A stretch of 51,846 bases of DNA. It comes from Clarireedia homoeocarpa. Taxonomy: Eukaryota; Ascomycota; Leotiomycetes; Helotiales; Rutstroemiaceae. Below, in pieces: positions 43,497 through 51,846 of this stretch; position 1 is the stretch's first letter, and every line of letters begins with the position of its first letter. The DNA lies in assembly GCA_001465935.1 (NCBI GenBank), contig LNKV01000085.1, forward strand, positions 1-51,846, read 5' to 3'. A program made the translations under genes and the position numbers. The notes beneath the pieces were generated by a model, which did not search any database, was not told where the DNA came from, and worked only from the letters and a program-made list of their open reading frames with translations.

Positions 43497-46400
43497 GGCG
43501 GTGGTGTCTTTTGGTTTAGGCTTTTCGAATGAGGTAGGGTGATTGAAGTATGTATGAGGTTCTCAGTGTCAGGTACTCAGGCAAATGGTATGAATATAGG
43601 AGGTATGAAGAATATCATAAAACATAAGGCTTGGTGCGTAAAAAGTCACAACGACCTCGTCCCAACTTCAGGTCCTGGAAGTCGGTTTTACGGGAAATAG
43701 ATCCCTCTAGATATAACGGGAAAATGAACAAACTTTTGCTTTTTCGCGTTTCAGCAGGCCGAGGGAATATGCCGGGGAATTCGTGCGCGACCAAGAGGTG
43801 TTGAGATGCCGTGCGCACGTTAGACGCCATCTTTAAGATCTCACGAACGACACAGAAGGAAACAAATCCTTCCATGCTTGGGATACGCTAGCTAGCTTAC
43901 CGTATCACTCCTCTGCAGGATTCCCTAGCGATATGCCCCCCATATGCCCAATAAGCCTTTCAAGACCTGTCACCAAAGTCCATTTGGGGTTAGTTAACTG
44001 CTATCAATCACGATGACGCTTGGCGCAGACGTCACCCAGATGCACTTGCCGACATTCCAAACCCTCAATGCTATGATCAGAGTAACACGGAACATGGACG
44101 GGTCATTTAACACCCTGTGTTTCCGGCTTACTGGACACCTATGAACGTGTTTTCTAGGTCCGCATATAGTGGCGCTAGTATCGGAGAAGTGCTTAGAGCC
44201 TGCTATGGTCTTACACTTAATAGGGTAGTGTGTTGACGATATCGGTAAGTAATGTCGGGAAGTATGATTTCGACACTCACCGGACTTTCGGTAAGTCTAC
44301 TCCTGACAATCATTCCATCAGAGAGATACATCTGTGAATGTAATCAGTAAGTCCGATGTTTCCAATAGACGCATTTCCTTTGTGAAATCTCCCGGATATT
44401 ATGCAGAGGAAACTCGTATCGTCAGCCATACAATGTCTATTTATGTAGTAGCGCATACGTGAGATACGTGAGATGCAAGTGTGCCTGAGAGCTGAAGTTG
44501 GGTACATGAACATCATGATGCTTTTTCCGTGATACATAACGATACTGACCAGGGACGAGGTGCGGGTTTGTGGGGAGTGGATTGTGGGGGAGCTCTGAAT
44601 CACGGGTAACCTGGGCTCTGCGAAACAGCATCGGCAATTGAAGATGAAATATCTGCCGAGAAGAGGTATTTCTTTGGATATTAACCAACGAGCTCGCCTT
44701 CCCGGGAATTTTCTTTCCTCCGTCAGTGGAACTCTCATCGACACGGCAAACACAAATTGCAACGGGTGGTGTAGACGGCAGTTGAGAAATCGACGGATTC
44801 ATGGTGCAAGAAATATGCCATCTCGTCTGATAGCCTGCTAGTGAGGTCTCCAGTTGCACGACGAAATACGTGCAAAATGCAACAGGGCTTTGATGTATGT
44901 AAGACGCAGCACCAAAGGAATCGAGAAGGAGCTTTTACATCCACGATTCTCTTCCCTGCCTCATGGGTGCCAGAAGCCTAGAACATCTAGGTCCAGAGAT
45001 ATAAATGTATAGAAGGTTGTAAGAACCTCGGATATCAGATCAATAGCACATATCGCTTGGTCAGATCATCGCACGGCTCGTTTGGCACGCTTTCCAAAAT
45101 TCTTCCCGCGAACCGCTCAAGCGTTGGGGTTTTTTCGACGGACCATAACTGCAGGCTGCGGCTCTGGAAAATCTTCTGGAGGGGAACCTTCTTGGCGTTG
45201 GTAACGAGCAGGAGCCTGCGACTGTTTCCCAAAAGGTCTAGGTTTATTGAATGTTTGAGGAAATATAAGCATTCAGCTGCCTAGTTCTTTACCTAATTGC
45301 AAAAGCTGCATCCGAGTCCAAGTATGTTGGACAATCTGGAAGCTTGATGATGTGGTCGGGCCCTAAGGTTGGTAGCAGTCTCGGCCCGTTTTCTTCTTCC
45401 GATTAAATTGTGCAGAATATAGATGCAGGACGAACCCTGGAATTGCAGTGTGCAACGCTTTGTTTCTCGTGTCCCTGCGAGAGGATGCGCCAATCGGCTG
45501 AGAGATATGAGAAGATATTAATCGTCGTAGGGCTCCGTCCAACAATTCGATGTTGTGTGTCCGTTGGTGGCTACCTGCCATCCTAGTCGAGCTGCAGTGA
45601 GGCGTATCTGCGATGCGATGTGTGTGACATAAAGATTGGAAGTCATAATATAAAGCCTGTGCAGTTCGCATGCATCTGTTTCTCTAAACGGTATCCGAAA
45701 GTTCGCTAAGGTTAAACAGCGGTGTTGGTCTCGCCGAACTGTGGATAGGCGCAGACTGGAAAACGAGACGGAAAGATACAGACAGGCCTTTACTTGCCTC
45801 GGTGAGTTCCCTTGTCTTGATCTACACGGGCAGGCGTATCAGCAGAAATAGATGTGTCGTTTTCTAGTGTAGCTGATACCTCGGATATGCGCCGCGTGCG
45901 AAGTAGTACCAGCCAGGCCTTCGAAGGATTTCGTTCTCCTACAGTTATTGGCCAGAAACCCAAAGCCCCCTTTTGTCTGTTTCCTCCCCTTCGGAACATC
46001 GATGTATTTGGGGGCGGACTCCCTCCTGTGTCCTCGTCTGCCCGGCGATAACGTCGCACAGCATTCAACCACGAACTTCCAGTATCGACAAGCCGACGCG
46101 CATAGCAAGGATAATGAACAAAACCAGACTTGAGGTTTTCTGGAAGGATCATTCTCGCACAACATATGCAGAGTCAGCTTCTCAGGGTATAAGCTTGGTT
46201 TCGAAGTCTTTGCTTTACCTAATTGATAGTGAGCACAGCGGAACATGACCGCAAGAGAGTGTATGATTAGTAATCCTCGGAATATACCTCATAGCTACCC
46301 CGCCGAATGGAGACCCCTTCCACAAACATCAAGTTCGATATCGCACATGAATCAATCGAAATTGTCTGGCTCACTCAGCAACTTTTATGATGTATTCTTC

Positions 46401-46740
46401 CACTGACGCTGAAGCATCTCGCTGTAATGGCTTGCGCTTCATAGTCGTCATCAGATGTGCATAGCTCAGGTCGTTCCTTTGCACATCACTGAAGCGTCCC
46501 ACACTTGAACCTCAAGTCGAGTAAGTCGCTCAGACTATGCATATGCTACAGCATCGCGAAGACTCAAAGAGATAGCACTAGCGGCAAAGTAGGCAGGGCA
46601 TATTCTAGGTATATCATCAGGTTCTAGAAGTGCTATCATGATCGGGCGTTGGCTAATCACAAGCTCCGTCAAGTATAAACAGCCTCTGCGAAATTTCCAG
46701 CCGCACGCAACTACACAGGCAGCTATACTACACCCTCTGC
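43497..46740. other. Gene-poor region, no confident gene
   Basis: Overlapping ORFs of 90-150 codons occur on the minus strand at 44310-44859 and 45790-46246, but frames overlap, no domain is recognisable and splice joining gives nothing coherent. The 120-codon ORF at 46152-45790 (VDTGSSWLNAVRRYRRADED, then GALGFWPITVGERNP) looks the most protein-like and could be a fragment of a decayed gene, without family assignment. Composition is normal, so heavy RIP is not the cause. Confidence 0.35.
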
Positions 46741-46741
46741 T

Positions 46742-47406
46742 CTATCGATGTACTTCTCGTTGCGCATGTCCTGGAGCTATCAGTTCTGCAAACCTCCTAT
46801 TGAATGATGCTTCATCTAACATTCCTGATAGCGCATTAAAAAGATGTTCTATCTGTGACTGGGCCTCCAAAGCTTCGTCCTCTTCCTGTTGGTATCTTCT
46901 CGTGGGACGGTCTTCCGCTCTAAACTCCTCGATTTCATCTTCATCTATGGAACGAGAAGCGCTGTTGCGCATATACCCATGAATACAGCGATCTTTACCA
47001 TCGAGATAATGGTAGGACTATTTGGTCATGCAGTTTTGGGTCGTGAATGTGCCGACAACTCGCATTTAGTCATATCCACCAACAAGAAAAGGACCAGGAA
47101 TGGCGAGATCAACATAACCGATGTGTACGCCGAGGCTATCCGACAGCACCATCCCACCTATTCTCCTGGTTTCATTGCCGACATTCGCCATTGTTGGTTC
47201 AGTGCCAAAATTTAGTTTGCTGGAAAGGTTCTGATCGTAGAGCCCGGCGGCTTGTGCGGTACATCTCTCGGTGTATATCGGGGATGACAAACTTACGGAT
47301 GATCAGAGCCCTCCTGAGAGCAGATCTACTTCTGCTCGTGTATCCCGACGGTGACCGTCACTGCTTGCCATGACCCGTCGGATTCATAAGATTTGGGATA
47401 CCACTG
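46742..47406 (-). pseudogene. Decayed gene for a secreted or single-pass membrane protein
   Basis: On the minus strand pieces of a protein can be followed in changing frames. YESDGSWQAVTVTVGIHEQ (near 47400-47330) is followed out of frame by VDLLSGGL. Then comes an open stretch at 47290-47066 with GLYDQNLSSKLNFGTEP and VHIGYVDLAIPGPFLVGGYD. A hydrophobic segment (MVKIAVFMGICATALLVP near 47015-46960) lies in another frame, and a polar acidic tail at 46972-46742 (DEDEIEEFRAEDRP) ends the series. The order, extracellular beta-rich part, membrane segment, acidic cytosolic tail, resembles fungal aspartic-protease-like membrane proteins, but similarity is from memory and weak. At least two frameshifts and one stop make it non-functional as read. 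Confidence 0.35.
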
Positions 47407-48484
47407 CAAGGCTCAAGGAGGACTTGCCACCACAAAGCTAACAGTTCAGGCGAGTGTGGTAAGAGAAACTGAAGTCTCATTTTCTTGAGCTCAACTGGTT
47501 GTTGCCACCTGGTGGCTAAGAAGATTTAGCATAATGGACGGGAAAGAAAAAGGAAAGAGCTAAGGAAAGGGGGAACCGTATTTACTTTTGACCTGTATAT
47601 CACCATGCGCCAACTATTTTCCCAGCGGCACGGAATATCTTCGTGGACCCTGAGTGGCGCTAAACCCTATTGTCTCAAACTCTATTTCGAGTCATATCAC
47701 CACATCTCCTACCACCCCTGCTCATCCCTGGCTTCTGTTTACTTTATTGAAAGACACCCTAGAAGCGATTTACAGTTTGGAATCCCAGCCCTCAACATTC
47801 CTTTCAGCCGTTACAACAATGGTCACGCGGGGAGTCTACCCCGGAATTTCCAATTTTTGCAATTTCCCTTTCCCTTTTCGTGCCCTGAGTGAGGGGAGCC
47901 GTGAATATCGGCTTAGTTGCTTAACATTCATCTCCAAAGCTTCATGGTGTAACGGGACACGAGAAGTTGTCTAGTACGTCGTGTGACTTGATACCTTATA
48001 GATATTTTTCTACATCAGCCTTATTGTATGAAGTATTACACTTCCTAACTTGAGCATATTCTCTAAACATTGTGACTTGAGTAAGTGTCGTGCATATTAA
48101 TCTATATATACTGTTGTTACAAATCTTTAGAATACAAAAGAAACTATATACCCTGCTTGCTTTTACATGTTCTCCTGAACTTTCGGCGTGTACGTCCCAG
48201 ACCCTAGCCATGCTAATGTATGATTAAACTCCTAAAACTTAAAATGTAACACTTTCAGTCGTTATTGAGGTTCATTATCCCTCCTCATGCGGTTTATTGT
48301 TCCATAACTCCCCCAAATATCCCTTTGAGTGCTCAAATGGTGCGTCCCTGGCATATAGACCCCCTTCGGAGCTCTCATAGCACTTCAGAGGATACCACGG
48401 CTCATTCCAAGTAACGTAAGACCGAAATCAAAGCATACGCCGAACCATATATACTCCGTGACTCCCCATCCGTCCTGCCGAGCT
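47407..48484. other. Intergenic region, no supported gene
   Basis: ORFs at 47605-47974 (+) overlap in two frames without a domain. I see no RNA gene or repeat. The right part is the 3' flank of the membrane-protein gene. Confidence 0.4.
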
Positions 48485-49920
48485 TCACCTCTCAAAGGTA
48501 AACCACTCCTCATCTAGCGGGCCCTTCGTAACTTGTTCCCGTCCGTGCCCCACTGCATCTCTGTCCGGATACCCCCTACTCTCACCTGCCTCACCCCCAT
48601 CTTTCCTTACCATCCCCGCCGAACTCCCCGAAGGCGTTATGTTGCCGCCTTCGCCTTCGCCTTCGCCTTCCATCTCCACATCTACATCTTCATCTGAACA
48701 TGCTTCGATATCATCATGTCTGACTACGACGTCTTTCTTAACGGCTATGCGCAGCGGGATCGAGCCGTCCTCGTTAGGGTTCGATCGCGAGACATGGTGC
48801 GGGTCGGTGTAGTTGGACTTGGCTTTCACGGGGAGAACGGATACTTTCGCGATGAGATTGGCCATGGACATCTCGATTTTGAGTTTGACGAGGTAGGCTA
48901 GGGGGTGGAATTGCATGTAGCTGTTTGGGAGACATTAGTGAGATGGCTGTAATGGGTGGGTTTTGTGAGAGTGGACTTGATAAAGGAGTGCTTGAACGGG
49001 GCAGATTTGTTGTATGCGGAGGGTTGTGGAGAAAAGGATAGAGATTGCGTGTATGAAAGTAACGTAAGAGGGAAGTAAAGGAAGTGTACAATGCAGAGAA
49101 GGAAACACCTACACGAACGAATTATTCAAGCTCATCATGCCGATGATCAAGCAATCCATACTCAACGAAAAAAACACCAATACGATATTAAAGGAGATCA
49201 GTCTCTTGTACTTGTCCAGCCCATTTGACACAAGTTTCGAATGCACTGTTTTCATGAAATACCAATTCAGCGCGGCATCGACAACTAGATAGATCGATTT
49301 CTCGCAACGATCCCAAATATCATTAAGGTGTTCGTATCTGGCGGAGATCTGTAAGCGCGCAGGCACCCAGATGCAGTACACACTAATGTTGATGGCAGTA
49401 ATCAAGATGGCGACGCCGAATTTTATCTGTTGAACTTTATATACGTGGGGAAGGAGGATCGAGATTCTATTGATGATGATCTGGAGCAGGAATTGGACTT
49501 GCAGTGCCCAGAGGGTGACTGAATCATTGAGTCAGTTGGGGTTGGTGTATTCCGAGGGGCTGGAGATACGAACGGATGCTGAAATAGAAGGCAAAGCTGG
49601 ATGATGTTAGTTAGGCGAAGTGAAAATTGGTAAGGGATATGCTGCTTGACTGACCTAGGTGGAATAAAATCATAGAGATGAAGCCAACATATAATGGCAA
49701 AGCTGAAACAGACAAGTATCTCGGCCCAAATCATAATCACATATGGGGAATGGATACCAGTCAGTCCATGTCGGCTTTTTATGTGACCTGTCTGCTTCAA
49801 TGCCGTCCAGGCTGTCAGCCATCCGAACCCAAGAGTCCATCCCAAGGCTATAGAGGCGATAGCCAAGTCATACTTTGTGCTGACTTCAGGAACATAGTGA
49901 GGAGACAATAGCGTAATCAT
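48485..49920 (-). CDS. Fungal multi-spanning integral membrane protein, unknown function
   Basis: Exons 49920-49655, 49596-49574, 49518-49113 and 48920-48485 join in consistent phase with GT-AG introns, giving 376 residues. Exon 2 is only 23 nt. About seven membrane segments can be seen, among them YDLAIASIALGWTLGFGWLT, IMIWAEILVCFSFAIICWLH, FGVAILITAINISVYCIWVP and RLISFNIVLVFFSLSMDCLI. The loop with NDIWDRCEKSIYLVVDAALN and the segment FVYMQFHPLAYLVKLKIEMS are characteristic of a widespread uncharacterised fungal membrane-protein family. The C-terminal ~110 residues are polar and acidic with a GEGEGEGG run. The ATG at 49920 gives a first membrane segment close to the N-terminus; additional upstream exons cannot be excluded. 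I do not know a function. Confidence 0.78.
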
Positions 49921-51508
49921 GGTAACAGTTGACGTTGGCGACGCGTTATGGGGTCAGAAGCAAATGCACCGTTCACCCAACACAATTTAAAGGAAGTAAA
50001 GTCGCTTGTTTGCAGGACAAGAAAAGATCAGAAAGGAATGGTAATATATCATGAAAAAACCAAGAGTTTCAAACTCTGACAAATAAAGACTCGTCGTTTC
50101 GTAAATTTACAATTATGAGCAAGTACACTTATCAATCTCTTGCAAAACTCGAGAGATTTATCAATCCACCACACTGAATGCAAGAGGGTTTCAGTTGTAG
50201 CCAATGTCTTACGAAACGAACGTGTGATCCGGTAGCGAGACGGAGGTCTTTGACATCCCTCAAAGCCAACGACTTCGAACAGCAGCAATCAGGTTATGGG
50301 AAAACTTTCCCATGAGATCTAAGACATGTCACTGCACAAGTCTCAGTAGATCATGATGTTCTTTTCGTTTGACATCAAGGTTTTCTTTAAGTCAGGGGCG
50401 ATGCAGGAATACAAGGAGAATTCCAATTAACGTGCCGTGTTGCGAACCCTGGATTCCCAGACAAGAAGTTCTTGTTAAGACATCATCCCAGGTTCAGCTT
50501 AGTGTACCCAGAAGAGGATCTTATAAGGTCACACTAGACCAAAAATACCACAGATCGGGGAGATCCCCCAGATACCCGATCTACGTTCTAATGACCTGGA
50601 TAACGGGATGGACTCCACTAGAAGCCGTAAAATATGCAAAAGAGGAAATTTGGAGTCGCTTGGGACAGTCCCGAATATGCCATTGTTCCGCTTTCCCATG
50701 TCTCATTGCTCATCTCCTACAATCTGCGTCCGGTCTCATGACGGTAAAGACCGGATGTATGCTTAGCAAAGAGACCTGAGCCTAAGGTCAGGCTCCGAAC
50801 CGTGAATCGCGACGTTTACCTTTTTAGCATACTTGAGTCCAGCCTCGTCTGAGCCGGCATTCAAGAGGAGCCATGACCATTTTGAGCTAGAGCCACGGTA
50901 GTACAAACGTTCTGAGATTAGTGAGCAGGGCAGGACAGACTCTCGATCCAACAAACCTATACAGCTCAGACGAGATTGGATGATGTGGTTTGTGATATTG
51001 AGGTGGGCTTCTGGAGGGTATCCAGGGGCTTCAAGGCTGTTGCGACACGAAAAGTGCGATTGATAAAGCTAGCCCAGAACAGATCGCCACAGGAGGAGTG
51101 CATACAAATACGAGCCTGATGTCGTTGGCAAGATTATACTGATTCAGTGCAGGAGCCACTCTAGCAGGAGCCAATCTAGTAGGCGGCCCGCTCCAAATAA
51201 GGTTCGACGGATTCTTCACCGACGCACCAGAACCTCAGGGGTTATCCCGCAATATGCTCTTAGGGATGATCCCTATCTCGCTGGAAAGCTCTGGAGTTGG
51301 AAAAGATGGGTCATATTATGCCAAGTGGCTTATCGTCCTGCGCTTCCGTCGAAAGAAATTCCTGACCTGATATGTGATTGGATCGCAGGAGAGTCAACAC
51401 TCTAACAACAAATCTTCTGGAACAAGGTTTTCGTCATAACTTGTAATTCGTAACTTGAATAACTATCCGTGCATTAATATGTGCTATTGTTTTTTCAATA
51501 TGATCTCC
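49921..51508. other. Intergenic region with an unassigned minus-strand ORF
   Basis: No gene is supported with confidence. On the minus strand a hydrophobic stretch at about 51130-51060 (VFVCTPPVAICSGLALSIAL) is followed, out of frame, by an open reading of nearly 100 codons (51055 to about 50763) containing GYPPEAHLNITNHIIQ and a possible donor after KYAKK. This could be a decayed gene. A 136-codon forward ORF at 50369-50779 overlaps nothing recognisable. Confidence 0.3.
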
Positions 51509-51846
51509 CCCTATGAATAAAAGGTTAGATTTTTAGGTGGCAAGACGCAGAAAAAGTTAACCTTATTCATGGGGAGGGATAGTATCATGGGGAGGGATAG
51601 TATCATGGGGAGGGATGGTATCATGGGGATGGATAATACTATCCCCTCCCATGAATAAAAGGTTAGATTTTTAGGTGGCAAGACGCAGAAAAAGTTAACC
51701 TTATTCATGGGGAGGGATAGTATCATGGGGAGGGATAGTATCATGGGGAGGGATAGTATCATGGGGAGGGATGGTATCATGGGGAGGGATAATACTATCC
51801 CCTCCCATGAATAAAGGTTAAATTTTTAGGTGGCAAGACGCAGAAA
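51509..51846. repeat. Satellite of foldback units and 18-bp G-rich repeats
   Basis: A 58-bp segment starting ATGAATAAAAGGTTAG occurs at 51513-51570 and 51651-51708, and a third copy from 51807 is cut by the window edge. Its ends are inverted (ATGAATAA-GGTTA against TAACCTTATTCAT), and flanking cccctccc/ggggaggg extends the potential stem to roughly 27 bp around a loop containing aggtggcaagacgcag. Between copies lie four, then five, tandem copies of the 18-bp unit catggggagggatagtat with minor variants. The strand asymmetry and stem-loops suggest replication-slippage expansion. The array continues beyond the window. Confidence 0.88.

Noticed and set aside
45790..46246. 120- and 135-codon minus-strand ORFs as a real gene
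   Set aside because: They overlap each other in different frames, have no recognisable domain, and no splice join gives a longer coherent protein.
51509..51846. Telomeric repeat at the window end
   Set aside because: The unit is not a TTAGGG-type repeat, and it carries inverted segments foreign to telomeres.
1..51846. tRNA or rRNA genes
   Set aside because: I looked for B-box-like GTTCRANNC with a matching acceptor stem and for rRNA-like blocks by eye and found none; a tRNAscan-SE or Rfam run would settle it.

Overview
The window is a piece of a filamentous ascomycete nuclear genome. Genes are split by short (44-190 bp) GT-AG introns with CTAAC/CTAAT-like branch sites. The proteome is fungal: a Kch1-type potassium transport protein, a Clr5-ankyrin protein, two fungal P450s, Cox15, a lactose-permease-like MFS transporter and an extracellular cupredoxin. 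Repeats carry the C-to-T/G-to-A decay typical of RIP (repeat-induced point mutation). A Leotiomycete (Helotiales/Sclerotiniaceae-like) host is my inference from the gene families; it is not demonstrated by the sequence.

Layout. 1-830 is an extremely AT-rich, RIP-like isochore. 1452-3239 (+) is an intact five-exon P450. 3339-10096 is a RIP-degraded Ty3/gypsy retroelement with 215-217 bp LTRs and a single N at 9499, where the intensity of RIP changes abruptly. 10976-13237 (-) is the KCH1 homologue. 13.3-15.8 kb is a cluster of unrelated short tandem repeats, and 16-19.2 kb is mostly gene-free with a possible decayed gene near 17.3 kb. 19299-20377 (+) is a divergent Ras-like protein. 21445-21990 is a MITE-like inverted-repeat element. 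22463-26239 (+) is a 1211-aa Clr5-ankyrin protein. 28750-30774 (+) is an eight-exon sugar transporter with a 17-nt exon. 31285-32460 (-) is a mosaic of two broken genes: a GIY-YIG-like protein joined to the C-terminal part of an intradiol dioxygenase, itself interrupted by a 266-bp solo LTR.

33.3-43.5 kb is a conventional gene-dense block: a DMT-family nucleotide-sugar transporter (-) divergent from COX15 (+), lysyl-tRNA synthetase (-), a cupredoxin-like surface protein (-) and a pisatin-demethylase-like P450 (-). 43.5-48.4 kb is gene-poor and holds at least one decayed membrane-protein gene near 47 kb. 48485-49920 (-) is a multi-spanning membrane protein. The window ends in a satellite in which an 18-bp G-rich repeat alternates with a ~58-bp foldback unit and runs off the edge.

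Housekeeping genes (COX15, KRS1, KCH1, DMT transporter) are interspersed with accessory genes and mobile-element debris. I see no operon-like pathway. The first P450 sits alone between RIP-affected regions and could belong to a secondary-metabolite locus extending off the left edge, but no partner gene is visible here.
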